A DNA stretch of 64,000 bases from Petaurus breviceps papuanus (Eukaryota; Chordata; Mammalia; Diprotodontia; Petauridae), in contig JAMXIF010001253.1 in assembly GCA_028583685.1 (NCBI GenBank), forward strand, positions 98,829,801-98,893,800, written 5' to 3'. The notes beneath the pieces were generated by a model, which saw only the letters and a program-made list of their open reading frames with translations, was not told the DNA's origin and made no database searches. The position numbers and the translations under genes were made by a program. Of the stretch, positions 1 through 11,259 are shown piece after piece; the first letter of the stretch is position 1; each line of letters opens with the position of its first letter.

Positions 1-540
1 GGGGGGAAAAAACTCTAGCTCTCGCCAAATATGCATATAAACAAGGAAACAATTAGCTAGCTGAGAAATGAGAATGCTTTCCTAGAATAAGACAAAAAGT
101 AAAGGATTTCTTCTAGGTGAAAGAGAACTAAAATCAGCATGGATGGGGCAGACTGACATTTCAGGAATGAATGACACAAGAAAAGAAATGTTATATGAAT
201 GCATTTGGCAAAGTATGAAATCTTTACCTATTAAAATTTTATTGCATTTCTATGGATGTGTCTCTGTGTGAGTTCCTGATGTAAGAACAACTTGTGTTCT
301 CTGAATTCAGGAACAATGTTATGAAGAGAGGTAAGCTTCCCAGATTAACCTACAGAAAACTGTTTAATTCAAGATTTAGACAAATCATAATGCTAATAGT
401 ACCATGGAACCTTACATCCATTGACAACTTTTTTTTTGTCTAAGTCTTTGATTTCATCCATGTTGAGAACTTCTTGTGAGGAAACTCACTTTACCAAGGC
501 AGATTAGCAACTATTCTACAATTAAATATTCTTAGAGAGT
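1..540. other. Unassigned AT-rich sequence
   Basis: I see no gene, recognisable repeat or tandem array in this stretch. Open frames are short and carry no domain signature. Confidence 0.5.
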
Positions 541-544
541 TTTC

Positions 545-660
545 TGATGCCATGAGAGGTTCATTGGCTTACACAGGGTCGTACAACCAGTATGTGTCAG
601 AGGAGGGAACATGAATCCAGGTCTTCTGACTCTGAGGCTGGCCCACTACCCACTACAGAA
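545..660 (-). repeat. MIR-type SINE fragment
   Basis: The + strand shows the complement of a tRNA-derived SINE head: a diverged acaGGGTCgtACAaCCAGTA block, then AATCCAGGTCTTCTGACTC. Only the 5' half of the element survives. Confidence 0.55.
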
Positions 661-1345
661 TACTCTAACTCTCTGTTGGAAAATTCTTCCTAAGTTCTCC
701 CATCCCCCCAATTTGTTTTGTTCCCTAAGCCTCCTAGCGACTGGATCCCTATCTTGCCTTAGTTCCCATTTAGAATGGCAAGAACACATCTCTTTTTACT
801 AGTTTGCACATTAGAAGGACAATCTCAGCCCTAGCCTCAGCTCCTTTCCCTCTACGGGAGCAGAGATTTCCCAATTCATTAAATGAATGGAGCTTTCCTT
901 GACTCTGACCACTATTATTGTGGAGGTGGGGAGTGGACAAAGACAGGGACAGAGTCTCTCTGCCAGTGGCCATTCCTTTGGAGAGTCAGGATGGGTAAGG
1001 GAGTATTGGAGGGAGAATGTGACAGTAGAACCAGGGGAGAGGGGCAAGATTACCTAAATTATAATAAATAATAAATTATCTAAAGTGACTTTCATTGAAG
1101 TGGGACTTGTAGTGCTCGGGGAGTCAGGGAAAAGTAAGAAGTAAAGACTTCAGATAGTTTATACACTCATACCCACATGTATCATTCTATAACAAGGGTA
1201 GCGAAATTTAGGAGGGCAGATTTAAAGTGATTCAAGGCAATAGATTAGTCACAAATAGTCATAGACAGTTGACTCTGTTCCACTGGGTCAGAGAGAGCTC
1301 AGATAGAGTATTAGTACCCTGGATAGCTCCCCTGAGACCTCTACT
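660..1345. other. Unassigned sequence
   Basis: No repeat or gene is recognisable. Two overlapping antisense frames and one sense frame of 62-78 codons are open by chance; none shows a motif or signal peptide. Confidence 0.45.
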
Positions 1346-1349
1346 TAGT

Positions 1350-1475
1350 CTAATAAAGTATTCAACAATTTTTTTTAATGCCTCCTATGCACCAAGCATG
1401 TCTTTAGGTGCTGGATGATAGGCTAAGAATAAATAAGACATAGTCCCTGTCCTTGTGGAACTTATATCTAATAGG
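1350..1475 (-). repeat. L2 3'-end fragment
   Basis: The + strand carries the complement of the L2 tail: a diverged CCTACTATGTGCCAGGCA block, an ageing 'GTGCTGG' box, and CCCTGTCCTTGTGGAACTTA, which matches the antisense of the L2 'CTCCTTGAGGGCAGGGAC' segment. Confidence 0.6.
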
Positions 1476-1529
1476 AGTATGATATACGCTATGAGAAATA
1501 TAATGCAAGTGTTTATGTTATGTGTATGT

Positions 1530-1795
1530 ACAAATAGTAATAGCTTGCATTTCTATATCACTTTAATGTTTGTAAAACATGCCACAAATCTTATCTTGTT
1601 TTATCCTCATAACAATCTTTGGAGATGGGTGAAATTATTATTTCCATTTTATAGTTAAGGAAAATGAGGCAGACAGAGGTAAGTGACTTGTTCAGTATCA
1701 TGCAGCTAGGAAATGTCTGAGGTCAATTTTGGAACTTAGGATATCCTGACTCTAGCTTTTGTGGTCTATCCATTGTACCATCTATTTGCCTCATC
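1530..1795 (-). repeat. MIR/THER-type CORE-SINE, near full length
   Basis: Reading the + strand, the parts in order are AATAGCTTGCATTT, a TCCTCATAACAATCTTTGGAG block, CCATTTTATAGTTAAGGAAAATGAGGC, a diverged GTGACTTGTTCAG block, and the tRNA-like head ending near CCATTTGCCTC. The order marks an element on the minus strand, strongly diverged and therefore old. Confidence 0.75.
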
Positions 1796-1799
1796 CAAC

Positions 1800-2425
1800 T
1801 GCCTTATCTAATTATAGTGATTTCCTCTGAGAACAAAGCTTCCTTCTGTGACATGTGAAAAGTTCAAGGGACATAGTTTCTGGTTAATTAATCATTTTAT
1901 TAATCATGCTAGCAGATAATTAGTAAAAGGGATCAGTGACACTCTTAAATTCCAAAGACCCCCCATGGAACCCACTTCATATTATTATATGCCCTTGGAA
2001 AAGTAGGTATTGCTAAAAGTGGGAATAAACTCTTATTGGTTTACAATTAATGAGAAGAATAAATATTTTCATGATAGGTGGACTTATTCTAATGAGGGAC
2101 TGGGGAACAAAGCTGATCCCTTAGTACTGGTCAAAAAGACTTATCTATACCCATATCACTCTGGCTGGGGCAATCTAGACAAAAGGGAGAATCCACATTT
2201 CCCCAGACCTGTTTGAATAAAATACAGTGGGCTGGAATCCATCAATTCACCTAAACTAAAATTTCTTTACCTTTTGAACAGATCTGAGTTTTCCTTCTCA
2301 TTATTAGCCCTTCACTTCAAAGGATGCCTGAATATCCTACAGGGGCTGATTTCTGAATGAGGAAGTAGAAAAGGGGGAAAATCTTAGCCCTAATTCAATA
2401 ATTGGTTTTTAATATGAGAGAAATA
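1800..2425. other. Unassigned sequence
   Basis: No repeat or gene is recognised. A 68-codon frame (2010-2216) has no motif. Confidence 0.45.
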
Positions 2426-2429
2426 ATCA

Positions 2430-2690
2430 TTTCTCTCTTCCTTCTTTGCCCCTGTCTTCCCTCCCTCCCTCCCTCCTTCCTTCTTTCTTTCTTTTCTTTG
2501 TTCAGTTCTTCCTTGCCTCTTTCCTTCATTACTTTGTTAGTTCATTTCTTTTTTTCTTCTTCCTCCCTCCTTTCCTTTCTTCCTCCTTTTCTCCTTCCTT
2601 TGTTCCTTTCTCCCTCTCACCTCTCCCCTTCTTTTCTTCCTCTCTCCCTCCCTCCCTGTTCTATTGGAAATTACCCTTCCCATTCTTCCT
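2430..2690. repeat. Polypyrimidine (CCTT/CCCT)n tract
   Basis: About 260 bases are almost pure C and T on the + strand, with imperfect CCTT, CCCT and CTTT units. Open Ser/Leu/Pro-rich frames across it are composition artefacts. Confidence 0.9.
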
Positions 2691-2704
2691 TCTCCTCTCC
2701 CTTC

Positions 2705-2870
2705 ATAGATAATAGAGCCGGAAGATACTTCATCTCATCTAATCTCCTCATTTTACATATGAGGAACTTAAGGCACAGAAAAGTTAATTGACTTTCATGA
2801 GGTCACAAGATAATAAGTGTCAGGGGAGTTATTGAGCTTTGATTTGCTGACTCCGGAACCTGTGCTCATT
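2705..2870 (-). repeat. MIR-related SINE
   Basis: The + strand reads GAGCCGGAAGATACTTCATC, then CCTCATTTTACATATGAGGAA, then AGGTCACAAGATAATAAGTG and GACTCCGGAACCTGTGCTC. This is the 'agagctggaagggacc' subtype, seen in antisense and repeated several times below. Confidence 0.65.
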
Positions 2871-2944
2871 GTGTATATAGAAACATTTCTAAGACTAGCT
2901 TAAAAATGAAAATGCTAAAGTAAATCTGCAAGTCAAACACAACT

Positions 2945-2971
2945 CTGTGTCTGTGTGTGTGTGTGAGAGAG

Positions 2972-3022
<51 letters not shown>

Positions 3023-3058
3023 GACAGAGAGAGAGACAGAGAGAGACCGAGAGAGAGA
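2945..3058. repeat. Compound microsatellite (GT)n-(GA)n-(GACA)n
   Basis: A short (TG)n run passes into (GA)n with AAAG interruptions, then (GACA)n and again (GA)n. The antisense Ser-Leu repeat frame over it is an artefact. Confidence 0.95.
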
Positions 3059-3059
3059 T

Positions 3060-3680
3060 TTGGAATTTGTTTATGAATGATACCTAGATACCCTAGAATC
3101 ATTGAAAAGACTTCAGTTTCCCAATCTCGGAGAAAAAGTTCACTTCAGCAGCCAATGATTCTGTGTTATCAGGGCTTCCTGTGCTGTGTCTGGCAATGAA
3201 ACAATGAATCTTTCCCTATTTTGTTGCATTTTAAAAGTAAAAATGTTACTTTAAAGCCCAACATGTTTAGTTCGCTTTCCCTTTTTATACAGAGGATGCC
3301 TGTCCTATCCTCAAAATCTTTTGAGCTGTAGTTGGAGGTAGATAATTAAAGATTATTTAGCTGCTCCATATTTTTGGACTCAATTTCAGAGTAATGTAAA
3401 ATTTTTAGCCTCTAAAATTGCCACTCTGGGGATTTCAACCCCCTAAAAAGTCCTTTAATATGTATTCTGAATTAAAGTACTTTTTGTATATCACTTGGAA
3501 GATAACTGCAGTAGGAAACTTATGCCCATTTCTCTTCCCCACCAGCATTACCTCTTCTTTCCCTGCCTCCCTCCAGCAAAATCACTGCCAATCTGAGAAT
3601 GACTGCAAACTGCCAGAGGCAAGAATGAGCAAGCTATAATTGTTGAGAACTCAGGTGAGGAATGGAGTTTCAGGAACCTG
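3060..3680. other. Unassigned sequence
   Basis: No repeat signature is recognised. A 73-codon frame at 3418-3639 lacks motifs and flanking splice logic. Confidence 0.45.
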
Positions 3681-3684
3681 GATG

Positions 3685-3920
3685 GATTGAGCTCTGAGCT
3701 TAGAGTCAGTTCAAATTCAGCCTTAGACATTTGCTAGCTGTGTGACCATGGGCAAGTCACTTAACCTCTGTTTGCCTCCATTTCTTCCACTATAAATTGG
3801 GGATATCAATATCACTCACCTGCCAGGATTGTTGTGAAGATCAAATGATATAACATTTGTAAAGCACTTAGCATAGTGCATATCACATTTTAAGTATATA
3901 AATGTTAACTACTGCTATTG
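3685..3920 (+). repeat. MIR/THER-type CORE-SINE
   Basis: In sense: TTCAAATTCAGCCTTAGACA, CTAGCTGTGTGACCATGGGC, AAGTCACTTAACCTCTGTTT, a GGGGATATCAATATC core, then TTGTTGTGAAGATCAAATG and CATTTGTAAAGCACTTAGC. Head, core and L2-like tail are all present. Confidence 0.85.
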
Positions 3921-3924
3921 CTAC

Positions 3925-4495
3925 TCCACAGGTAGACCAGTTCATAGTACTTGGTAAATGTTTATTCTCTACTGTACAATTGTATTTGAGATATTATATA
4001 TTCTTTTATAACTTATAAAATTGTATATTCCTTCATAATTTAAGAATAAATTAAGTGAAGCAATGATTCACTGGTGTGCCCTCAAATGGGACATATCATA
4101 GTCTATGTGATTTTTGTTCATGTTTTCCCACAAATCCCCCATAGAGGACCCCACCCCCCCACCCCAACAGGCTGAAGGCCTTTACTTAAGTCTTTTTAGC
4201 ATTCTGAGGAAAGCAGCACAATGCTTTGGTTATTCATCTGGTATCCATAATTCTTTCCATATAACTTCCTTTTCCAAACAGCCTAGATGGCAGCCTTTTT
4301 TTTTTTCCTATTTATGTGTAAGATGTCGCTGGTAATATACTCAAAGCTATTTATTCCCACCATGCATCTCCCTATTGCTCTTTCAGTCACCCAAAGCATG
4401 AATTATTCAGTTTTTGGTATTCCATGATTCTTAGCCACATAGTATTACCAAGAGATTATTATAGTCCTTTTGCTTTTTAAAAGATATTATGAAGC
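3925..4495. other. Unassigned sequence
   Basis: AT-rich sequence with a short C run near 4150. No gene or repeat family is recognised. Confidence 0.4.
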
Positions 4496-4499
4496 CTTA

Positions 4500-4985
4500 T
4501 TTTCATTTTTAAATGTTTTTATTGATATTTTCTGTTTTGTTTTTTTTTTTTTACTTTACTGTGACTACTCCAAGTATCCCATTTTCTTCCCCCTCCCAGA
4601 GAGAGACATCCCATATGACAAATAATATTTTTTAAGAGAGGAAAAATCATCATGACTGAAAAAGTCCAAAAGCACATGCAATTTGTAATACCTGTGGACT
4701 TTCCATCTCTATGAAGAAGTAGGTTGAGGGGGTCTTTTCATTTCTTTTCATTTGAGTCCTGTCTAACCTTTAAAATTTTCTTGTACTTATCCAATTTTTG
4801 CCAAGTCATTGTTTCCATTACATTGTTGTTGTTATTGTGTATATTGTTTTCTTGGTTCTGCTTACTTTATTCTGAATCAGTCATACAAATCTTTCCAAGT
4901 TTCTCTGTATTCATTACACACATCAATTTTTACAGCACAGTAATATTCTATTTTAATCATGTACCTATTAGTATTTTGTAAAGGA
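4500..4985 (-). repeat. L1-type 3'-region fragment
   Basis: The antisense carries the L1 3' segment recognisable from CTGCTTACTTTATTCTGAATC and CAGCACAGTAATATTCTATT. A second copy with the same block order (pyrimidine-rich start, CCCTCCCAGAGAG, then CAAAGTAATATTCCATCACA) lies at 32540-33125. This one stops before the block equivalent to CCCCAATCAATGGGTA. Confidence 0.6.
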
Positions 4986-4989
4986 AGAT

Positions 4990-5549
4990 TTTGTTTTGTT
5001 CATATCAAGGAGCAGCTTAGAATCTTTGAAAGTATGATATAACTTCCCAAATATAATCCTGTCTGTTTCCTTTTGTGTATTCAGTTCTAGAGCCATGGTC
5101 TTATGCATCTGCAGTGCTTATTCAGGATATATGTTCATCTACTAAATCAGTGGATGGTAAATCCAAATACATGTCTTAGTCTGTATAATAAACATTTTTT
5201 TGTATTTTTTTCTTTCTGTACCTTGGGAGACCAATATCTCTTACATGATTGTAAGTCTTATTGGTTGGGTAGATGGGGGATGAAATAACAAGCCCTGTAA
5301 GATTCCAGGAATTGATGTAATCAGAACAACATCATTGATAAGTACAATGAAGAACTTCACGATCTATAGTGAATCTCTTTACCATTTGAACACTAAGACA
5401 GTGGCAAGTACCTTTGGCAGACATATGCCTTCTTGTTTTATGTTTCGCTTGAAAATCAGTGTATAATTGAAAAACATTGTCTGGTTATATCTGCAAAGGA
5501 ATATTCTCTGATCTTATACATACTAGACAACTGCTAGAGGAGAATCTTT
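4990..5549. other. Unassigned sequence
   Basis: No gene or repeat family is recognised. Confidence 0.4.
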
Positions 5550-5564
5550 AAGGCTGCATTTTTT

Positions 5565-5723
5565 TTTGCTCTTTTTTGGAGAGGGAAAGGCAGGGCAATT
5601 GGGGTTAAGTGACTTACCCAAGGTCACACAGATAGTAAGTGTTAAGTGTCTGAGACTGGAATTGAACTCAGGCCCTTCTGACTTCAGGACCAGTGCTCTA
5701 TTCACTGTGTCATCTCACCTCCC
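5565..5723 (-). mobile_element. A-tailed tRNA-derived marsupial SINE with TSD
   Basis: On the + strand it begins with a T run (the antisense A tail), then GGGCAATTGGGGTTAAGTGA, CAAGGTCACACAGATAGTAA, the linker GTGTTAAGTGTCTGAGACTG and the head GCTCTATTCACTGTGTCATC. A 15-bp direct repeat TAAGGCTGCATTTTT flanks it at 5550-5564 and 5724-5738, the mark of target-primed (L1-type) insertion. Confidence 0.92.
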
Positions 5724-5739
5724 TAAGGCTGCATTTTTA

Positions 5740-6300
5740 TCTACTAAATCCAATGCTTTTTTTTTTTTTTGCAATCAACAAATAATAAATATGGTAGAAT
5801 CTTGTGTTCCCTACATTTTTTTAGTCAATTATGTGACAATTCTTCAAATTACTTAAGAATATGCTGTGCTAAGAATGTGAAGAATTCTGCTATAGAAAAT
5901 CATCTGCAAAACCCTGTTCATTTCCTTATGTACTCATCAGGGAGACCCTTGTTATGTGATTAGATTCTCAGTAGTATGTTAGTGGAGTTTCTGCTGAGCT
6001 GAAAAGGCTTTGAGGGTGATGTCATAACAAATTATCTTTCATCCTTGGGCCAGCCTTGCTAAGTCTAGAGAGGCTCATCACAAGTTGATTGTCCATTAGA
6101 TAATGAATTTTTTAGCTACTGAACCCCACAAAACAAATTAAAAATCATACCCTTGATTCTCTTTGTCTACTTTCTGCTTCTGTAGAGAGGGTGTAGAAAT
6201 TCCAGGAAAAGGAACAGAGGGTACTAAGAATCATTTAGTTGTTTTTTTTTAACTTTGGTGCCTATGAATTTCATGGTAGATAACATAAATTTAAAATGTC
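5740..6300. other. Unassigned sequence
   Basis: No gene or repeat family is recognised. Confidence 0.4.
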
Positions 6301-6304
6301 TGTA

Positions 6305-6555
6305 TATTATTATAATAACTCTTTATATAGCACTTGACAGTTTGCAGAATGTTTTACATTTTTATCTCATTTGATCTTCCTAATTATCTCACGAAGTACT
6401 ACCATAGATACTCTTATTCCTGTTTTTCAGATAAGGAAACTGAGATGCATAGAGAATAAATGACATGCCTATAAACATCTGATAAGTGTTAGAGGCAATA
6501 TTTGAACCCAGATCTTACTGAGTCCAAAGCTAGCATTCTATCTACTATATTACCT
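6305..6555 (-). repeat. MIR/THER-type CORE-SINE
   Basis: In antisense: ATATAGCACTTGACAGTTTG, a diverged ATCTCATTTGATCTTCC block, AGATAAGGAAACTGAGATGC, a decayed box A region and GAACCCAGATCTTACTGAGT. Near full length and old. Confidence 0.75.
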
Positions 6556-6579
6556 TTGACAGGCAATTATATAAATTAT

Positions 6580-6715
6580 AGGGTCAGCATAGCATAGTAA
6601 ATAGAGGGCTGGCCTTGGAGTAAGGAAGACTAGGGATCAAGTCCAGCCTCCAACACATACTAGTTGATATGACCATAGGTAGGGCCATGTAACCTCTCAG
6701 TACTCAAGATAATTC
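6580..6715 (+). repeat. tRNA-derived SINE head, degraded
   Basis: AGCATAGTAAATAGAGGGCT, CCTTGGAGTAAGGAAGACTA and a weak ACCTCTCAGTACTCAAGAT match the head and middle of the marsupial tRNA-derived SINEs in sense. Confidence 0.55.
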
Positions 6716-6794
6716 CATAAAAGTATAAATGAAAGAGGTGTAAATAATGACCTATAGAGATAAAATAACAGGTCAGGTCTGTACCATCCTTTTC

Positions 6795-6944
6795 CCCATT
6801 GTAATATCATGACTACATTTATACAGGGCTTCAAAATTTTCAAAGTGCTTTCCTTACAATTACCCCATAAGGTAGATAGATTTAGTTTTATCATTCCCAT
6901 TTTACAGATGAAAAGATAGGCTTAGAGTCAGCTAAATGACTTGG
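6795..6944 (-). repeat. MIR-type SINE, left part of a split copy
   Basis: The + strand runs GACTACATTTATACAGGGCT, CAAAGTGCTTTCCTTACAAT, CCCATTTTACAGATGAAAAG and stops after TAAATGACTT. The remainder (GTGACTTAACAGTCACACAA onward) is at 8960-9058, beyond an L1 fragment. Confidence 0.7.
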
Positions 6945-8940
6945 TTTTTTTTTTTTGTTTTCTGATTTCAATTTTGTTAAATCTCTTAATTGATTTTCAT
7001 AATTTTTACTTTAATATTTAGTTGTGCCTTTCAAGTTTTCTGGCTTCCTACATATTTTAGTTTCTTGCCCAGTTAGTTAATCTGTCTTTTCTCTTATTAT
7101 TATTATTATTGATGAGAGATAAATTTTCTCCTCAGGACTGCTTTGAAAGAGTCCTAAAAGTTTTGGTATGTCATCTTCCTGTCATTTTCTTTGGTGAAAG
7201 TTTCTATGATTTATTCTTTGACCCATGAATTATTTAGGATTAAGTCAGTAGCCAATTAATGTTGAATCCTCTTTTACAAAGACCGTTCTTTAAATATATA
7301 TATATATGTATATACATATGTATTATCATATTGTGATTGGTAAAAATGTGTCTTCTGTTCCTGCTTTTTTGTAATTGTGAAGTTTTTGTGCCTTAGTACA
7401 TGACCATTTTTGTAAATAGATTATGTACAGCTGAGAAATTAATCTGTTCCAATTTAGTAAATGCCAGATATGATGTTGATGATAATAATAATAATAATTC
7501 AAATTTAAATAACACTTTACTGTTCACCAGGTAGTTTACAAATAATTATTTTGCTTGATTCACAATAATGCTGGGAGGTAGGTTCTATTATCTCAATTTT
7601 ATAGATGAGGAAAATGAGGCAGACAGAATCTAAATAATTTCTCCAGAGTCACAGAGCTAGTAAATGTTTGAATCAGGACTTAAAATCCATGTCTTCCTGA
7701 TTCTACAATTATACAATGCATCACCTAGCCACCTCATCATATTTAATTTTTCTAAAGTTGTATTTAAGTCCTTGACTTCTTTGTTCTTATTTTCCATTAG
7801 ATTTGTCTAGGTCTGAGAGCATACTTTGAGATTCCCAATTACTATAAATTTACTCACTATTATTTCTGTAAATATATTGATTTTTCCTTTAAGTATTTAG
7901 ATGCTATGTTATTCAGGGCATATATATGTATGCATATATGTATATGAAAAATATTTTTGATGAATTACCACTTTATTGTTGGCATGCAACTACTAATGAA
8001 AAAATTACAATACTACTAAAGTTCAACAATCTTAACAGCAGAAAATATTTTACAATTTGTTGTATATGTTGCCTTTAAATATAGTAGAACTTCCCAGTTC
8101 AGCTCTGTTATTTAAATTTATTTTTGATTATGATTATGTGAGATTATGACTTATCTGAGATTATGATTACTACAACTGCTTTTTTCAGTTGACCTGAAGC
8201 ATAATTGATTTTGATCCAGCTCCTTATTTTAACTCCTTTGAATCTTTTTGTTTGTGTATTTTTTGTAAACATATTGTTGAAATCTTTTTAAATCTATTCT
8301 GCTACCCACTTCTGTTTTGTGAGTGAGTTCATTCCATTTATGTTTACAGTTGTAGTTATTAATTGCAATCCTACTTTCCATCCTGTCTTTTTATACTTTT
8401 CCCTCCTTGCCTCCCACTTTTTTCTTTACAATGAAGAAAAGGGTTCTAAGAGATAAGGAATGTGCTCAACTAGTGATTTATATTTATGCGATCTACTTCC
8501 ATTCTTATATATTTCTTTTCTTTCTTTTAACCAACATTCAGTCACAGGTTTTTATTCTTTCTTTCTTTTTATCCCCCCTTCATACTTTAGTCTCTGAAAA
8601 TGAAATTCATTCAGCTCTTTGTGTGGGTATGTGTATGTTTGTATGTGCATTCACTCCTGTCTAATTCAGATGAAAGTGAGATTCATGTGTAGCATACTTT
8701 CTCCTTTCCTCCATGCTTATATAACTTTTTTCTCTTGCACCCCGATTATATGACATAATAAGCTCCATCCCTTTCTTCTCTAGTGTATTCCATTTTTATT
8801 TTTATTTTTGTAGATCTGGGCTGAATGAAGGTACTCATTGAAGTTTTTCTTTGGAATTTTTGTTCATTATTATATCTAGTATTCCTTTTAAATAATTGCT
8901 AGAGTGAAAGTGGGAATGTTTGTCTCTTGTATGATCTACC
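6945..8940 (-). mobile_element. L1 LINE fragment, ORF2 endonuclease region and upstream
   Basis: Read on the minus strand, 8380-8310 translates as an ORF2 N-terminal-like string, VNINGMNSLTKQKWV, the position of the endonuclease start in L1. Farther along come KKAVVVIIIS-like (8190-8160) and a LNNSWVK-like stretch (7235-7205), matching the KKAGVAILVS and LLNDYWV positions of L1 ORF2. The 8400-8940 part would be the 5' neighbour of ORF2. Frame is lost many times. The left edge abuts a T run (6947-6957), which could be an A tail added at an internal ORF2 site. A MIR sits inside at 7470-7738. Confidence 0.8.
7470..7738 (-). repeat. MIR-type SINE inserted in the L1
   Basis: The + strand has AATAACACTTTACTGTTCAC, ATAGATGAGGAAAATGAGGC, CAGAGTCACAGAGCTAGTAA and CATCACCTAGCCACCTCAT. 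L1 sequence resumes on either side, so the SINE post-dates the L1 copy. Confidence 0.75.
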
Positions 8941-8959
8941 AATATCTGTTTTAGCTAGA

Positions 8960-9058
8960 AGTAGTGAGGTGACTTAACAGTCACACAACTAGGAAGGGCT
9001 GAATGTGTGACTTGAACTTCTAATTCCAAGTCTAGCATTCTTTGTATTATACCAGGTT
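8960..9058 (-). repeat. MIR-type SINE, right part of the split copy
   Basis: GAGGTGACTTAACAGTCACA, ACTAGGAAGGGCTGAATGTG and CTAGCATTCTTTGTATTATA supply exactly the part missing from the copy ending at 6944. The shared ATGACTT/GTGACTT at both junctions fits a decayed target-site duplication. Confidence 0.65.
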
Positions 9059-9059
9059 T

Positions 9060-10190
9060 AGACTAGACTAAGTCATGTTTCAGGTATGGAACTGAGTCAG
9101 TGTTGGGTAGTATTAATTGTAGAGGATAGCCATGCTCAGTTCTATTGGTAAAGCAGACTGTTAGGTGAACACAGTAAGTATCCTGATAACTCCCAGGGGA
9201 AATTATTGTCCTGATAAAGTCAAATTTGGAATAGAGTCCTTTTATCACTGGTAATATTGGTTGAGATTCCCTGGTTATGGATGTCTGATAGTTAAAGAAG
9301 TCTTGCACATATTCTTAACTTATTTCCTAGAAATAAGGGGAATCTCCTTAACCCAAGAGCTTTTAGTTTCTGTGTCAGACACAATGGTCATATCTTTTGG
9401 CTTGACCTGGTATTTATGTGCCAAGGGAAGACTAGAAAGTTTACTTAAGGGGCTATGTTTTCATCTGTGTGTGCTAACAATAGTGACATTGTATTGATAT
9501 TAATGTGCTGTGCCAAAGTTCATATGAATAGGAGATAAATGCTTTACTTCTACCACTGATAGGGAAAAATGATTTTCTAGACTAGATAGGGGCAGGATCA
9601 AACCCAGGATGGATGTTTGTAAATACTCTATGAACCTGGTAGTAAAGGAGAAGAATTTGTAAAAAGAGCTTACTCAGGAGAAAATATGGAAACCTGAGAA
9701 CCAAGCAGAAAAGACTGCTTTCTCAGAGATCATGGGAGCTGAAAAAAAAATAACTATTGCCTTGGATTTGAAGGTGAAAGTAAGGATGAATTATTAAGGA
9801 GCAACAGGGTGATCAAAAGGGTCAAGGTACGGAATGAGTCAGCCAAACTAGGAATGGATAAAGGAAGAGACTGAATAAATTTTAAGCCAAGTCAAACCAA
9901 AATGAATATACTCAGAAACTATTTTATTTAGTTCATTCCTTCATTCCTTATGTCCTTCCTTTCTTCCTTTTTCCTTTCTTCTCTCCCTTGGGAATGAACA
10001 CAATATGTTCATGGGAACTGTGATATGATTGGCTCGACTAGTATGGAGTACTCATGTTGGGGAACAATGCAAGAAAAGATTTGATTGGTAAAGTTAGGTC
10101 ACATTGTGGATAACCTCAAATGCCATATTGGGGAGTTTGGATTATATCCTTAGACAATGGAAGCCATCGGGAGCTTCACAGGTTTAGAGA
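9060..10190. other. Unassigned sequence
   Basis: No gene or repeat family is recognised. A short pyrimidine-rich patch lies at 9935-9990. Confidence 0.4.
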
Positions 10191-10199
10191 TAGTCAATA

Positions 10200-10385
10200 A
10201 GAAATTTAGAAATAGAAGGGACCTTTAAGGTCATCTTCTGTAACCTCTTCATTTTACAGATTAGAAAATTGAAGCCCATGGAAATTAAATGACTTTCCCA
10301 GAGTCACACAGTTAATAAGTAGCAGAATCAGAATTCGATCACATCTCCTCTCTGATAGTTAGTCCACTGCCTGTCCACTGCTGCT
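10200..10385 (-). repeat. MIR-related SINE (AGAAGGGACC subtype)
   Basis: The + strand has AATAGAAGGGACCTTTAAGG, CTTCATTTTACAGATTAGAA, CCAGAGTCACACAGTTAATA and AGAATTCGATCACATCTCC, the antisense order of this subtype. Confidence 0.7.
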
Positions 10386-10389
10386 CTTA

Positions 10390-10625
10390 CTGTCTTTCAA
10401 CATGGTCCAGGCTACTTCTAAAAGCTCAGAAACTCTTCTCCATTCAAACAGCAGCTTCTTCCTCTCTCTACTGCTATCAACTCATAACTTCATTACACTC
10501 ATCCAAACCCAACCTCTTCTGTATGACTGCTCTGTACTCCCAGGATCCTTCTCTCCTCTTCTTTTCACATGTACTCATGATATTAGGAAAGGACTTATCA
10601 TAGTGGCATTTATTTAAAAAAAAAT
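10390..10625. repeat. L2-like pyrimidine-rich stretch, weak
   Basis: The sequence resembles decayed L2 coding sequence in composition (CTTCCTCTCTCTACTGC, CATCCAAACCCAACCTCTTC), but I cannot align it with confidence. The 71-codon frame is not supported as a gene. Confidence 0.25.
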
Positions 10626-10627
10626 GA

Positions 10628-10765
10628 GCCATGTAGTGGAATAGCACCTCTAGGACTTGAAATCAAGAAGACCTAGGTCCAAGTTCTGACTATGTGATAC
10701 TGGATGGGTCATTTAACGCTCTAGGCAACTCACTGGAACTATAAACTACAAAAAAAAAAAAAAAG
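10628..10765 (+). repeat. A-tailed tRNA-derived SINE, degraded
   Basis: TGTAGTGGAATAGCACCTCT, CTTGAAATCAAGAAGACCTA, a weak TATGTGATACTGGATGGGTC and a 14-base A run at the 3' side indicate a sense copy. Confidence 0.6.
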
Positions 10766-10879
10766 GTACTGACCTGCATTGGTAGAAAAAGCATCCTTAT
10801 CAAGGAGCTCCCTATATCAAGAAGATCTCTAATCCTATTAAAACAATAAGATAACATGGCCTAATAGAGAGGGAGAAGT

Positions 10880-11105
10880 AAATGAAATAAGCATTTATTA
10901 AGCATCTATTGTATGCCAGGCACTGTGAAAATCACTTTTACAAATGTCATCTCATTTGACTTTTACTACAACCCTGGGAAGTAGGTGCTATTATTATCCC
11001 CATTTTACAGATGAGGAAATGGAGACAAGCAGAGTTTAAATAGCTTGCCTAGGGTCACACAACTAGTAAGGGTCTGAAGGGCATTTAGGCTCAGGTATTC
11101 CTGAC
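10880..11105 (-). repeat. MIR/THER-type CORE-SINE with L2-like end
   Basis: The + strand begins with AAGCATTTATTAAGCATCTA and TATGCCAGGCACTGTGAAAA (antisense of the shared L2/MIR tail). It continues CATCTCATTTGACTTTTACT, CCCATTTTACAGATGAGGAA and GGTCACACAACTAGTAAGGG. Confidence 0.85.
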
Positions 11106-11114
11106 TCTAGGCTC

Positions 11115-11250
11115 AGAGTGAGGAAGCCATGGTTTTAAATTCCACCTATGACCCATACTGTACGGATGACTCTAGACAAGTTACCTAAGCTCTTAGTGTC
11201 CCAGACAACTCTGTAAGACTCTAAATTATGAAACAAGTACTGGTCTGCAT
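11115..11250 (+). repeat. tRNA-derived SINE fragment, degraded
   Basis: GAGTGAGGAAGCCATGGTTT, GACTCTAGACAAGTTACCTA and TAAGCTCTTAGTGTCCCAGA weakly follow a sense SINE. The sequence GTACTGGTCTGCATTGC also occurs at 10766-10782 (GTACTGACCTGCATTGG), so the two share a subfamily. Confidence 0.5.
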
Positions 11251-11259
11251 TGCTGAGGC

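Noticed and set aside
2402-2791. 129-codon Ser/Leu/Phe/Pro-rich frame resembling membrane segments
   Set aside because: The tract is polypyrimidine, so stops are rare and hydrophobic codons are forced by composition.
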